Assembly (NCBI RefSeq): GCF_036323735.1
Contig: NC_086026.1
Coordinates: forward strand, 72,058,539 to 72,122,538
Length of the DNA stretch: 64,000 nt
DNA from: Rattus norvegicus
Taxonomy: Eukaryota > Chordata > Mammalia > Rodentia > Muridae
Direction: 5' to 3'
Part shown: positions 44,869-55,981 of the stretch, one piece after another
How the letters are laid out: each line of letters opens with the position of its first letter
Position numbering within the stretch: position 1 is the first letter of the stretch
Program-made: the position numbers and the translations under genes
The notes under the pieces: generated by a model
What the model saw: only the letters and a program-made list of their open reading frames with translations
Told to the model about the DNA's origin: nothing
Databases searched by the model: none

Positions 44869-45082
44869 TAAAAATACAGCTGAGCAGTTAAGAGCACTTG
44901 TCACTCTTGCAGAAGACCTAGGCTTGGTTCCTAGAACCCATGTGGTGGCTCACAACCATCTGTAACTCCAGTTCCAGGGGATCTGATACCCTCTTCTGAT
45001 AACCTCAAACACCAGGCACATACATGGTGCATACATCTACATGCAGACAAACAAACATACACATAAATAAAAAATAAAGAAA
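44869..45082 (+). mobile_element. B3 SINE
   Basis: GAGCAGTTAAGAGCACTTGT, GGTTCCTAGAACCCATGTGG, CATCTGTAACTCCAGTTCC and an A-rich tail CATAAATAAAAAATAAAG. Confidence 0.9.
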
Positions 45083-45096
45083 TATTTTTTTAAAAA

Positions 45097-45186
45097 GAAG
45101 AGAAGAAAGGAAGGGAGGAAGGAAGGAGGGAAGGAAGGGAGGAAGGAAGGAAGGAAGGAGGGAAGGAAGGGAGGGAGGAAGGAGGG
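45097..45186. repeat. (GGAA/GGGA)n purine array
   Basis: About 90 bases of GGAA and GGGA tetramers following the B3 tail. Confidence 0.95.
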
Positions 45187-45501
45187 CTAGTTAGTTCCAG
45201 GACTTCCCTAAGAAAAATTTAGCCAGTGCTGGTTTGGGCAGGAAATGGGCTAAATTTCCATGATGTCTGCTCTCTAGAATGGTGCCACCAGCTGCAAGTG
45301 CAAAATTCTTCTCGAAGAATTTGTAATCTAATTTACAAAGGAGAAAACCCAAGTCCCTTTACATAACACAAAATCACAATTTAAACCCCACTGTGACAGA
45401 CTCAGAGAGTGGCACACGCTAGTCACCATGTGGAAACATGTTTCTGGGTTTATCTTGGCTCCATACGCAGTGAAATGTTGCCCTGCACCAGACTGTTTCT
45501 T

Positions 45502-45655
45502 ATTACTTTTATTTATTTAGTGTGTGTGTGTGCGTGCACATGTCTGAACACTTGTGCCACAGTGTGCATGTGGAGACCAGAGGACAACTTGCGGGAGTCC
45601 CTTCTCTTTGTCTCCTTCCACCAACCATGTCAGCCCCAGGGCTTAGACACAAGTT
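45502..45655 (-). mobile_element. B3 SINE, diverged
   Basis: TTACTTTTATTTATTTAGTG (reversed tail), GTGGAGACCAGAGGACAACT and CTTCCACCAACCATGTCAGC resemble a reversed B3. The head is unclear. Confidence 0.6.
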
Positions 45656-46555
45656 GCCTGGATTGGTGGCATGTGCCTTGCTGGTCCCTGGTGCCATACG
45701 TTTTTGCATGGAGTTTTCTTCCCAGATCTAACCCTTCAGTGGAGGCAGGGAAAGATCTAGAATGTCCAGATAACTGATTTCTTCCTCCATGAGAGTGAAC
45801 TTCAACCCAAACTCTAGCCATGCTATGTGTCCTCCTGTGGCCCCTCCATGACTCATACTAAAATTATTAGGTTTTTCTGAGCCATCACACCCAGAATATG
45901 TTAGAGCTGCTGAGAGTGTCAGGTGGCTTTTGCTCTTCACAGCTTCCTCCTGACAGACTGAAGAAGATGAACTCACTCAGTCCAGGAGGTGTGACTCTCG
46001 AGCCATATGCATCAGCCAGTAGCTGGCCAGCACACAAAGAGCCGCTCTGTGTCCTAGGCCTTCTGGTCCTGGGACTTGCTACTGTAAAACTTAAGTCAGT
46101 GGGTCATCTTTCCTGCCTCACTGATCACCAGAACCATAGGAATTACTGGTGTCTGATGTGACATTCAGTTTTAAATCGTTATTGTAAAAGTCTACCTGCG
46201 AGACCAGACTCTCAGAGACATGCCTGAACCTCTCAGTCTAAAATGCCATAGATGCACTGAGAGCCAGTTTCTCATTCTTTGACACTGGATCATCAGGTTA
46301 AGAACCTCTTGGCCAGGCTGCCTGGGCTGACAAGAGATTTAAAAAGAAAACCAGAGAAATATCTTCTGTGAATTTGATGTTTAGTATTTCCACAAATAGA
46401 GAGGAAGGATGCTGGTGGGGAGTCAGAAGTTTATGCAGTAACATCGCACATGCGCTGTGGGCCAGAGGTTAGGATGTTAACTCCCCAGGCAGTCAACCTG
46501 CCTTAGGGAAGAGTTGTGTGACCCTGAACATCCCGTACACTGTTAAGAATGTCAA

Positions 46556-46790
46556 TGCCAGCACAGGGCGATGCTCAGCTGGGCAAGCACGAGACCAGAA
46601 TTCAGAGCTTCAGCACCCATGTAAATGCCAAGTGGACATGGCTGCTGCCTGTAATCCCAATGGGAGTCAGAGACGAGGGCTCCCTAGAGCAAGATGGATA
46701 GACAAGCCAAAGACCCTGCCTCTGGACCCTGCCTCTGTGTATAGCTTGTAGAATGAACCAAAATAACACCCGATATTGAACTCTGGTGTA
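46556..46790 (+). mobile_element. RSINE1/B4-type SINE, diverged
   Basis: CAGGGCGATGCTCAGCTGGG, TTCAGCACCCATGTAAATGC and GCCTGTAATCCCAATGGGAG in order, then a CA-rich end. Confidence 0.6.
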
Positions 46791-46863
46791 CACACAGACA
46801 CACACAGACACTCATACACACACATATGAACACATTATGTATAACATTACACATGGAAACGTA

Positions 46864-46938
46864 GAAAGAAAAAGGGAAGGAAAAGGGAGGAAGAGGAAGG
46901 AAGGAAGGAAGGAAGGAAGGAAGGAAGGAAGGAGAGAA
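46864..46938. repeat. (GGAA)n array
   Basis: Purine run ending in about ten GGAA tetramers. Clustered GGAA is the core recognition unit of ETS factors, but the run is a simple repeat. Confidence 0.95.
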
Positions 46939-47182
46939 GTTGGTCCCCAGGCCATACCAAGTGTCTGATCTCATGGGTCTAGATGGGGCACAAGCATCAA
47001 AAAATGCTTAAACCTCCCAAGAGATTCTAACGTGTTTGTGCAGCCAGGTTTCTAGCCACTGACTTATCCCACTCAGGGTTGCCCACCCGTGATTCCCTCT
47101 CCTCCCCATCACTCTGCCTACCAAAACAAAAGGTCTGTGACTCAAAGAGGGCTTATACTTTTTAAACAGCAGATCCGGAGCC

Positions 47183-47462
47183 AGGAGGAATGGCTCAGTT
47201 GGTAAAGTGTTTACCACACAAGCATGAGGACCCGAGTTGAGATCTTCAGTGCCCACAGAGGACTGGCTGCATATCTGTAGTCCCAGTGCTTGGGAAGGGA
47301 AGACAGGCAGATTCTAGCAGCTACTGACAGGCTAGGTCTTGGCGAATCTGTGAGCTCTATGTTCAACAAGAGACCCTGTCTCGCAAAGATAAGATGGGAG
47401 AATGATATAGATGCCCAGCCATCCCTCTAGCTTCTACATGCAAATGTTCACTCTCACACAAA
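47183..47462 (+). mobile_element. RSINE1/B4-type SINE
   Basis: AGGAATGGCTCAGTTGGTAA, CAAGCATGAGGACCCGAGTT, GTCCCAGTGCTTGGGAAG, CAACAAGAGACCCTGTCTCG and CATGCAAATGTTCACTC. It ends about 140 bp before exon 8. Confidence 0.82.
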
Positions 47463-47605
47463 AACATTGTACATCCAAGACCCAGCTGAGCAACTGGTGG
47501 AAGCCCCTAAGCTGTTGAGGTGCCCATGGGGATTCAGTTGTGGCTTCGGTGGCTGCCCCTTAGAGGAAGGACACCAGGGTGACCCACATCTGCGTCTGGT
47601 TCCAG

Positions 47606-47750
47606 CTCAGAGGCTTTCCAGAAGGGCGGAAGGAAAGGGGCCAAGAAAGTAATGATTGTCATCACGGACGGGGAATCCCACGACAGCCCAGACCTGGAGA
47701 AGGTGATCCGGCAAAGCGAGAAGGACAACGTGACCAGATACGCTGTGGCC
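47606..47750 (+). CDS. Itga11: Integrin alpha-11, exon 8 (I domain, MIDAS Asp)
   Basis: Encodes about residues 250-298: SEAFQKGGRKGAKKVMIVIT, then DGESHDSPDLEKVIRQSEKD and NVTRYAVA. The Asp in ITDGESHD is the third MIDAS coordination element. NVT is a potential glycosylation sequon. The exon starts with C completing the Arg codon from exon 7 (acceptor GGTTCCAG) and ends in phase 0 at GCC|GTAAGT, a strong donor. Together with exons 6 and 7 it shows that all MIDAS residues are present, so the collagen-binding site appears intact. Confidence 0.97.
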
Positions 47751-48166
47751 GTAAGTCCTGCCGCTGCGCAGGGATGCCGACTACGCTCGGAGATTCTGGC
47801 CTCACCCACCCACACACACAAACAGCACACGCTGGGATTCTAGGAAGCCCGTCTCCCTTACAAAGGCTCAAGCTGCGTCCTCTTTCGAAGAACAGGTTGA
47901 GCAGGCTGTGGAGTGGATTTTTCTTCTTTTTCCAGGGAGTTTCAAAAAATAGGAAGTACCCCAATCCTCCCAGACTCCAGAACCCTAACTAACCACAGGG
48001 GTCTTATTGCTACCTCCAAAGAATATCTTTTTCAAAATGCCAGTGGCGCCTTAAGAAAGGCTCATGTCTGCAGTCCACCTCGGAGTCTTTGGGGTCGGGC
48101 TCTGTGGGTGTGTGGAGAAGTCAGTACTATATTCCGTTTTGTCGTCCCTGCCCTGTTCCCTGGCAG
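47751..48166 (+). other. Itga11: Itga11 intron 8
   Basis: 416 bp, GTAAGT to CCTGGCAG. Unique sequence, no repeat recognised. Confidence 0.9.
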
Positions 48167-48332
48167 GTCTTGGGCTACTACAACCGCAGGGGGATCAATC
48201 CAGAGACTTTTCTAAACGAAATCAAATACATCGCCAGTGACCCTGACGACAAGCATTTCTTCAATGTCACGGATGAGGCGGCCTTGAAGGACATTGTTGA
48301 TGCCCTTGGGGACAGGATCTTCAGCTTGGAAG
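48167..48332 (+). CDS. Itga11: Integrin alpha-11, exon 9 (I domain, helix C to end)
   Basis: Encodes about residues 299-354: VLGYYNRRGINPETFLNEIK, YIASDPDDKHFFNVTDEAAL, then KDIVDALGDRIFSLE. GYYNRRG is the helix C region found only in the collagen-binding integrins (alpha-1, -2, -10 and -11). The last part is the I-domain C-terminal helix 7, which moves on activation. FFNVTDE holds a glycosylation sequon. The exon starts in phase 0 after CCTGGCAG and ends with one base of a Gly codon at G|GTGAAC. Confidence 0.97.
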
Positions 48333-49774
48333 GTGAACGACTTATAAATTTATACTTCAGTCCAAGGACTATAATTTCACCGAGCACCAATAGCTTAGCA
48401 GAAACCGTTGCTTTACCCAAATTGTCCACTAGAGGGGACTACTCTGTTGGATCTGACTGAACTGGGTTCTCTGAGACTGACTGCTGAGCACAATACGGGG
48501 TGGGGGCATTGAATTAGGGTTGCCAAACTTAGCCGACATATAATATAAGTGTTTATGACAGACTTATACTCAACAATTGCGCACTGTTTCCCTAAGTTCA
48601 GATTCCACTGAGCAGTCTATATTTTATGTGTCAGCCTCAGTTTGAACCCAGTCAGGCTCCATTTCCTGACACAGACCCTACTATCCCTCAAAACTGTAGT
48701 TGAGCCTTGTGATGTGGCTCAATTAGAAGATTACTTACCTAACATACATAAAGCCCTGGTTTCAAGCACCAGCATTGCATAAACCAAGCAAGGAGTGCTT
48801 GCCTGTAATGGCAGGAGTTGCTGAATAAGGCCATCCTTGGCTACATGGTGAGCCTGGGCTATATGAAGCTCTGTCTCAAATAAAACAAGAGCATGATTTA
48901 ATCCCCGAGTAGAGCAGCCTCTGGGGCGGTCCCGCAAAGAATCCCGTTTGCTGAGACCTCGTTCTTGCTGCATATTTCTGAGATATACCATTCTCACATG
49001 GGGTTCTGTGACAAACTGTTCTCATACAGAATTCTCAGCATCTGTGGAAGTTATGGAAAGAAATAAGAGGCTTTGAGCATCCCAGAGCTTGAAAGGTCTG
49101 CAGTGTGTAGAAATGGCACTCAACAGACATGTGCAGAGATCACAATGGCCTCCCAAGCTTGGGCTTGAGCCTTGACTCAACCCTAGAACTTAGCTAGTCA
49201 AACCAGTAGGCCCTCCTGTGAATGGTCCCTTTCAGTGATGAGAATGTGGTCGTGATGGCTTGCTTGTTCAAGGACCCCTCTGTGCAGTGGGCTTTCAGCA
49301 CAGGTGACCTTTCTTGTGTGAGTCCACAGTAGTGACCAGCCTCAGAAACCAGCAACCAAATCCTGTGGCCAATGGAAATGAGCAGCTGGAGTAACACTTC
49401 TTTCTCTAAACACACATGCACTTCACATGTTTTTGTTTGGTGTGCCCTACCCCACTCTACATGCATATTAACATCATTTGTAAGCACATGTTCTGCTACA
49501 TGGTTTATCCCAGGCTTTTTGCAGAACTGAGTAACTCTGCAGATACACAAACACATAGGAGCACACACATGCAGAAGCATTCACACATACACAGGCACAC
49601 ACACAAGCATGCACACACACTTCAATAGTCATTGTTAACATGCAGTAACAGGGAGATGGTAAGGCAGAGTAGGCCTTGCCTCAGGGTTCCTCTCAGAAAA
49701 GAACTCAGTTCCTAAGGTACCCCAGGAAACAGGACCCATGGCTAAGAGCTGACATCTTCTCATTCGTGTTTTAG
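48333..49774 (+). other. Itga11: Itga11 intron 9
   Basis: 1442 bp, GTGAAC to GTGTTTTAG. It holds one ID-B1 composite SINE (listed) and a CA-rich run at 49560-49622. Nothing else was recognised. Confidence 0.9.
48702..48885 (+). mobile_element. ID-B1 composite SINE
   Basis: TTGTGATGTGGCTCAATTAG, GTTTCAAGCACCAGCATTGC, CATCCTTGGCTACATGGTGA and CTCTGTCTCAAATAAAAC. Confidence 0.78.
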
Positions 49775-49845
49775 GCACCAACAAGAATGAAACCTCTTTT
49801 GGTCTGGAGATGTCGCAGACCGGCTTTTCCTCGCATGTGGTAGAG
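49775..49845 (+). CDS. Itga11: Integrin alpha-11, exon 10
   Basis: Encodes about residues 354-377: TNKNETSFGLEMSQTGFSSH followed by VVE. This is the return from the I domain into the beta-propeller; MSQTGFSSH is a conserved segment of alpha subunits with I domains. NET is a potential glycosylation site. The short 71-bp exon begins with GC, completing the split Gly codon, after GTGTTTTAG and ends in phase 0 at GAG|GTACAG. Small size makes it easy to miss, but phase and sequence are unambiguous. Confidence 0.95.
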
Positions 49846-50874
49846 GTACAGAACCCTCTCCCTCTCCTGCTCATCCATCCCTCTCTCTTTTCTTATTTGT
49901 CCTGGTCTAGCTGCCATCCCACCCCCTATGGTTTTCTTGTCTCTGTCTTGATGTCTCTTTGCCTCCTAGAATCTTCTAAGGACTGGGATGGGGAAGTTAA
50001 GGTCTTTGACTTCTTTCTATTGTCTCCTGCCTGCTTCAGAAGCCCACTCACTGCACATGTTAAACACCCACCAACCCCCTGGCAAGAAGCAGAGCATGGA
50101 GTGGAGGTCCCTCCCAGGGCCCAAAGTCTCATTCAGTCCAGAGAATTCTATGCAAAACCCAGGTCAAATGACAAAACCAACAGCAAGTGCTTGATGGCCT
50201 CAGGTGACCTGTGCTAGCTGGGGCAGAGCTTACGTCTGTGTGGGGGAGGTATCTACAGGTTCTAGCTTTAGCGGGTGGCTTGAAAAGTCCATCTCTGTTC
50301 AGACTCTGCATTGGACCACAGCAGTGCCCCAAAGTAAAGGCTACGGGTGTCAATAACAGTATGTAGCGTCAGGGCCCATGTTCACCTAAGACTTGACTGA
50401 AAGGGAGGCTGAACCTCCACAGAGAGACAGAGTCAGTGTTTCTGGAAAAATTTAATAAATGGACAAGTAAGCCTGGGAGTTGCATGTAGGGAAGCGTGCC
50501 AACTCAAAGCATCTGTGTCAGGGCGTGTTCCTCCAGGTATGCTTCAGACAGCAAACAAACAGACGGAGAGACCTTCCAAGTAAAGGAGCAGCTCAGTGGT
50601 GGGCTACAAGGCCCAGCCATCGGGTTTCTGTTTTAAAGTCCATGGTTTTCCAGAGCCAGGCCACCGGTGTCATGGTTGACAGCAACTGTCCTGTCCTAAG
50701 AACCCAGTGCCTCTGTTGTCAGAGGCATCCAGGTTGCTATAGAGACCATGGCACCAGGTCTTTAGGGTCAGCCAGGCTGCTGTGGGCATCAAGGCAGTGT
50801 GCCCAGCCTTTGAAAAGCTTGGGTCTGAATCCTGCACCACAGTGGGTCTGTTTATGGGAAAGCTCAGAGTCATA

Positions 50875-51258
50875 GTTGGACTTATTGCTACAGCAAAATA
50901 CCTGACAAAAGGAACTTAGAGGGGGAGGAAGAGAGGGAGGGGGAAGGATGAGGGGGAGGGCAGAAGGACTTATCTGTGCTCACACTTCAGAAATGCAGCC
51001 CATCGTTGCAGGGAAGGCACAGTGGCAGGAGCTAGAGACAGCTAGCCACACTACTTCCAGAGTCAGGAAGCCAAGAATGGATGCTATGCCCAGCCTGCTT
51101 CCTCCTCTGTATTCAGTGCTGGCCCGGAGCCCACAGAATGATTTAGGGTGTGCCTTCTCAGTTCAGTTAACTCAATCTAGACACCCCCTCACAGATATGC
51201 CCAGAGGTTTGTCTTTGAGATGATTCCAGATCTGTCAAGTTATCAATCAACCATATCC
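50875..51258 (-). mobile_element. MaLR-type LTR, diverged
   Basis: Reversed landmarks: GACTTATTGCTACAGCAAAA, GGTGTGCCTTCTCAGTTCAG, CACAGATATGCCCAGAGGTT and GTCAAGTTATCAATCAACCA. The middle carries a purine-rich run (50919-50966). Confidence 0.7.
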
Positions 51259-52259
51259 TGACTCCTCCTCCAGAGGTGGGCACAAATGACCTCCCAAAGC
51301 TACCATCTGAAAATGTGGTAGGGAAACCCAAAGCTCCCTGGCCTGTTTAGTTCTGTTCAAAAGAAAGGTCCCCAGCCCCACAGAGTATTGTGAGAGCAGA
51401 AGAAGACCCCCAATCTCACCTGCTTCACTCTGGAAACCAGAGTCTGAGCTGAAAGCAATGAAATAATAAACAGGAGCCAAGCCCACGGCACTGACAAATC
51501 CCCAGACATCACTGGGCATTCATAGAGTTCCACTGTCCCAGGTCAAGGACAGAAGATTAAGGCCACAGGGGGGGAAAACCAGATAGCCAGAAACTCTAGT
51601 TTGCAGAAAGTAGAAACAACATTCCAAAAAAAAAAAAAAAAAAAAATGGCTACCAGGAAGGCTAACTACGGATTCATGGTCCAACTTTGATGGTTTCACT
51701 GGGGTTTGGAAATGGATGCAGAGATCACCCACCAGGAGTTTCAGTGGCTCTAACGAATGGTGGACTCCATGACAACTAGGGAGCCGAGTTGCATGACTAT
51801 GCCAGGAAACTCCTAGGCGGGATCTCCACCTCCAAATAGAGAACAGACTCAAGTCTAAGGCTCCAAGGCCTTGAAGGAAGATGGAGGAAATTATAAACCA
51901 GTGATGCTGCCTTATGTGGGAGTGGGAGTGGGGTCCTAGAGATCTCTTCCTAATCAAGGTTCCATGAAAGCAACACCATTTTGACCTCTGCAGTACACCC
52001 TCCCCCACCCTGAACTAATGTGGCTAAAAATGTCTCCAGATATTGCCAGGCATCGCCTGTGGGACAGAATCACCCCAGTCAGAAGCCAGGGTTCCAGACA
52101 TTCTCTGGAATGGTCCCTACAGTTAAGGCCATCCAGGTAGAGGCACCCCAGGCTGTGTCATGAAAGCTCGGGTCCCGTGTCATGGAAGCCCATAATTCTA
52201 GGGTCTCTGGGAGCCCATAAATCAGGAAACACAGACAGGCCCATGAAGAAACATGGGAC

Positions 52260-52409
52260 ACATGGCTCAGCGGTTAAGAGCACCCGACTGCTCTTCCAGA
52301 GGTCCTGAGTTCAATTCCCAGCAACCACATGGTGGCTCACAGCCATCTGTAAAGAGATCCGATGCCCTATTCTGGTGTGTCTGAAGACAGTGACAGTGTA
52401 CTTATGTAT
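52260..52409 (+). mobile_element. B2 SINE, 5' shortened
   Basis: CATGGCTCAGCGGTTAAGAG, GAGTTCAATTCCCAGCAACC, ACATGGTGGCTCACAGCC and GTGTGTCTGAAGACAGTGAC. The first few bases of the B2 head are absent. AAGAAACATGGGAC at 52246-52259 and AAGAAACATTGGAC at 52410-52423 form a 14-bp target-site duplication with one mismatch. Confidence 0.93.
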
Positions 52410-53039
52410 AAGAAACATTGGACGCCAGATGCTAGTCTTCCCAGATGATTCACCATCATTTCACAGCTGGGCCACACATCTGCCCTCCCCCACCAAAGGG
52501 CTGGGCTTTTCTCCATGAATCTTCTGGGTTTATTTTTTCCCCCAGAACCAGGGGCAGAGGGTCAGGGAGGGGGCTCATCTGGGAAAAGACTGTGACACAG
52601 GGAAATGTGTTTGGATGGCCTTCATGTACACACTCCCTAGTACACCTGTCCCCAACAGGGCCACTTTGGAGAAAGGTCGCTCACTGAGGACACAAAGCTA
52701 TCTGTAGCCAGGGTGCAATGGCTCTTGCTACTTGCTCCTGAAGTCCAATGCAGTCCTCAAACTCAACTCAGGGAGGGCGGAGAGTGCCCTCCCAGCAGGG
52801 CCAGGTGCCTGGTGGAGCTGGCCTTTCCCAGCACACCAGAGGTCCATGAACCGCCACAAGCACCTCTTCAAAAGCCTCACCAGAAGCCACAAAGTTGAGT
52901 GTGCAGCCGCTTGGCCTCAGCAAGCTGACAGGAAGAAAGGAACACCCTCCTCCCATTGGTGGGAAACCAGAAGTGGGAGCTTTGGGGAACCAGAGGGCAT
53001 TTTCCTCTCTGCCCCATCCACCCTCTGACCAAAGACCCA

Positions 53040-53115
53040 GCCTGCCTCTGACTTGCTGAGAAACTTTGGAAAGCTGCTGCCTCTCTCTGAACCTGTGCGG
53101 ATAAGGATCAGTCTG
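53040..53115 (+). mobile_element. MIR fragment
   Basis: CTGACTTGCTGAGAAACTTTG and GCTGCCTCTCTCTGAACCTG resemble the MIR core. Confidence 0.5.
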
Positions 53116-53224
53116 GCCCCTCACAGGGCCCTGCGGGCTCTCCCATGGGGCTGGCTGAGAAAGTATGCCACAAGAAGAAGAATACTCCAAAACCGAGGGA
53201 TGTTGGCAGGGGTGGTAAAGAACA

Positions 53225-53600
53225 GGAATTTGAGTTCTGGACCGCAGTCTTAGCCCGGCCCACTGGGCTTCCCAGCCGAGTGGCGCGGGGAGCTAATTAG
53301 AAAGCCGGCCCTTGAACAGGACAGAGCATCAGGCTCTCCCAGGGACGGTTTATTTACAGTTGCCAAAGCATCCTACAAGGAAAGTTCTCCCTTCAGAGAA
53401 CTTTGCAACTGTTGGATAAGATCAACTTGCCTTTTTAAAATGCAGGGGAACTGTGAATCCAGCCAGCTGAGCTAATGGAGGGTGGGGGAGGGGGGTGAGG
53501 GTGGGAACCTTACCTTCCTGTGCTGCAAACACCAAAGCGGCTGCTGCTAGCAAAGCTGCTGCTGCTGGCAGATCACTTGCTAAGCTCAGGTCAGGCCCGA
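53225..53600. promoter_or_regulatory. Candidate intronic regulatory block
   Basis: A non-repeat, locally GC-rich stretch (GCCCGGCCCA, GTGGCGCGGGGAGC) next to a homeodomain-type core (GCTAATTAGAAA near 53290) and two similar CTGCTGC-rich strings near 53538 and 53558. It stands out from the repeat-rich intron around it. There is no proof of function. Confidence 0.2.
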
Positions 53601-53639
53601 GATTCTACACCCACACGGGGAGGGCGGCGGGGGGATCTC

Positions 53640-53832
53640 ATAGAGCCTGGGCTAGCCTCAAAGTCACTAGGTAGCCAAGGATAACTCTGATTTTAGATCC
53701 CTCTGCTTTCACCCCACAAGTGCTGGGATTATAGTTGTACACCAATATGCCCAGTTTATGCAGTACTGGGGATGGAACCCAGGGCTTTGTGTGTGGTGTC
53801 GGCAGCTACTCTACCAATTACGCCACATCCCA
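53640..53832 (-). mobile_element. ID-B1 composite SINE
   Basis: Reversed B1-like (GCCTGGGCTAGCCTCAAAGT, GTGCTGGGATTATAGTTGTA) then a reversed ID head (GGATGGAACCCAGGGCTTTG, CTCTACCAATTACGCCACA). Confidence 0.8.
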
Positions 53833-53918
53833 TGTACACTGGAGCCAGAGACCGACCCTGAGTGTTTGGGTTGGGTTTTTTTTTTTTTTGTTTTTTTGTT
53901 TTTTGTTTGTTTTTGTTT

Positions 53919-54118
53919 TTGAGATAGTCTGACACTAACCTGGAGCTCACCAAGTAGGCTAGACTGGCTGGTCAGCAAGTGGGGACCAGCTGTTTCTCCC
54001 TCCCCAGCACCGAGTGTCTGGCACATGCCTCCATGCCGGTCATCAAGAGTTCTGAGGCCTGAATACAGGTCCTTGTGGTTGCAAAGCAATCGCTTTCCTG
54101 CCTGAGCTATCTTCCCGG
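53919..54118 (-). mobile_element. RSINE1/B4-type SINE
   Basis: GAGATAGTCTGACACTAACC, GGAGCTCACCAAGTAGGCTA, CCTCCATGCCGGTCATCAAG and CTGAGCTATCTTCCCGGAC are reversed RSINE1 landmarks in order. Confidence 0.8.
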
Positions 54119-54766
54119 ACCCTTAAACAACAAGAAAACCGTTTAGTAAAAGAAAGTTAAAGCCAAAGCTAATATACTAAGGAATAAGCCACCTTCGCCC
54201 TGGATCTCCCAGGAGGGAAGCAGAGGGCTGCTGTTCTCACCGACCTCCTCCTGCACTGCTGGCCAGGCCCTACTCCCCCATTCAGAGCTTGCTCTTTGCC
54301 TTCCTGTACCCACTGGTCATGTGGGTCATTCACACTAGGGGTGGGGAGGGTACAGGGACCCATTTCTGAGGAAATGATAAGATATTCAAGAATATAGACA
54401 CTTCCCGCCTTCACACACAGGCATGGCAGCATGCAATTCCTACAGCCCAGGGTAGGCAAGAGGCATCCTCCAAGCAGTGAAGAAACAGACTCCACGGCCC
54501 TGGCTCATCTACCCAGCCCAGCCCAATTCACTCTGCTTGAGCGCTACCAAACAGCTCCCAGTTCCTAGGAAGCGAAACTCTGCCCTCTCTCAGACCCAAG
54601 GCACTTTGTGCAGCTGCTCTAAAGAGGGTCACCTGTGTACAGCAAGGCTTGAAGTCATGCGGGGGTGGGTAGGTAACAGGAGATCTGAGCCGTCTAAAAG
54701 CTGAAAGAAATGTGGAAGGGTTTGCCCTGGGCTTGGAGTTTCTTTCTAGAATGTTCCTTTTTCTCT

Positions 54767-54952
54767 CTCTTTTTTAAGATTTTTATTTTTTTATGCATAT
54801 GAGTGTACTGTAGCTGTCTTCAGACACACCAGAAGAGGGCATCAGATCCCATTACAATGATTGTGAGCCACCATGTGGTTTCTGGGAATTGAATTCAGTA
54901 CCTCTGGAAGAATAATTGGTGCTCTTAACCAATGAGCCATCTCTCCAGCCCT
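54767..54952 (-). mobile_element. B2 SINE with 11-bp TSD
   Basis: Reversed B2: AAGATTTTTATTTTTTTATG, GTAGCTGTCTTCAGACACAC, GATTGTGAGCCACCATGTGG and TGAGCCATCTCTCCAGCCC. CCTTTTTCTCT at 54756-54766 and 54953-54963 is the target-site duplication. Confidence 0.94.
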
Positions 54953-55208
54953 CCTTTTTCTCTTTTTAAATTCACTCCCTTGTGATCAGCTTGACCCATT
55001 TTGGGCTTAGGTTTCAATGGGGCGCAACGGTCTCTGAGGCTTGGTTAGAAGCCAAGAGCCATAGTTGGAAGTTGGGTTTCTCTGTTACCACCCCTGGTAA
55101 AGATACCCCAGGTGGCTGGTGGGACCTCAGAAGTTGCAAGACCTGGGGTCCCCTCGTCAAGCAGTCCCTAGAAACTGGGTCTGATGCTGTGTTCTCCCCT
55201 GGTGCCAG

Positions 55209-55353
55209 GATGGGGTCCTGCTGGGAGCTGTGGGAGCCTATGACTGGAACGGGGCAGTGCTGAAGGAGACAAGTGCAGGAAAGGTGATTCCTCTCCGAGA
55301 GTCCTACCTTAAGGAGTTCCCGGAGGAGTTGAAGAACCACGCCGCATACCTAG
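55209..55353 (+). CDS. Itga11: Integrin alpha-11, exon 11
   Basis: Encodes about residues 378-426: DGVLLGAVGAYDWNGAVLKE, TSAGKVIPLRESYLKEFPEE, then LKNHAAYL. LLGAVGAYDWNGAVL is an FG-GAP propeller repeat. The exon starts in phase 0 after GGTGCCAG and ends with the first base of a Gly codon at G|GTGAGG. The family-conserved GAYDWNG is intact. Confidence 0.96.
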
Positions 55354-55981
55354 GTGAGGCCCTGGTGACAGAAGGTGAGAGGGGCCCTGGATCGAAGGGC
55401 CCATCTGTGTCTGTTGGCAATCCCAGACCTAGCTACAAGGCTGGCTTCCCCCTAGCTGTGCTCCATGCCCCATGCCAGCTTCTAAACACATAGAATAAAT
55501 GAGTTCTCCGTATCTCCGTAGCATATGGAAGCTTCTAGACTCTCTGTCAGTTGTCAGGGTCCTTAAAGCTTCAGGTCCAGGCCAGAGCTACATCAGACTG
55601 GATCTGCCTCCCCTAGTACGAAGTGCAAGTCTGGTCGACACCTACTCTCCCTTTTATTAAATAACTCCGGGCTTTGTTTTGTGTTTGCTATTGTTGTGGG
55701 TTTTTTGTTGCTTTGTTTTAGTTTGGTTTGGTTTGGTTTGGTTTTGTCTTGTTGTTTTTTTTTTTTAGCGCTGGGGATCAAGTACAGGGCTCTGTTTGCA
55801 TAAGCCAACCACATGCTCTCCACTGAGCTAGATCTCCAGACTCTTTTATTAATCCACGTGCACAAGAGAAGCAGAACTCAATGCTCCGCCTCAGGCCTGA
55901 CTGACTGAGCTCCATGACAAAACCCAGCAAGGCCTACTGAGCACCTAGCACCAGAGACCAGCCTGTTTCCTCCTTCTGCAG
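55354..55981 (+). other. Itga11: Itga11 intron 11
   Basis: 628 bp, GTGAGG to TCTGCAG. It holds a GTTT-rich run at 55670-55765 and an ID-like reversed fragment at 55769-55842 (GCTGGGGATCAAGTACAGGG ... CCACTGAGCTAGATCTCC). Confidence 0.88.

Larger units (their letters stand above)
41263..47605 (+). other. Itga11: Itga11 intron 7
   Basis: 6343 bp, the largest intron inside the I domain, GTAAAA to GGTTCCAG. It holds two opposed LTRs, an ID-B1 composite SINE, a B1, B3 copies, purine-rich GGAA arrays and two RSINE1-type copies, all listed separately. The segments 43200-44250 and 45730-46550 look unique. Confidence 0.9.
49846..55208 (+). other. Itga11: Itga11 intron 10
   Basis: 5363 bp, GTACAG to GGTGCCAG. 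It holds a MaLR LTR, two B2 copies, an ID-B1 composite and a reversed RSINE1, a MIR remnant and a candidate regulatory block near 53.2-53.6 kb, all listed separately. Positions 49850-50870, 51270-52240, 52430-53030 and 54130-54740 show no recognised repeat apart from a short A run at 51627-51647. Confidence 0.9.

Noticed and set aside
46864..46938. GGAA array as an ETS-bound enhancer
   Set aside because: It is a simple tetranucleotide repeat; without chromatin or binding data there is no support for function.
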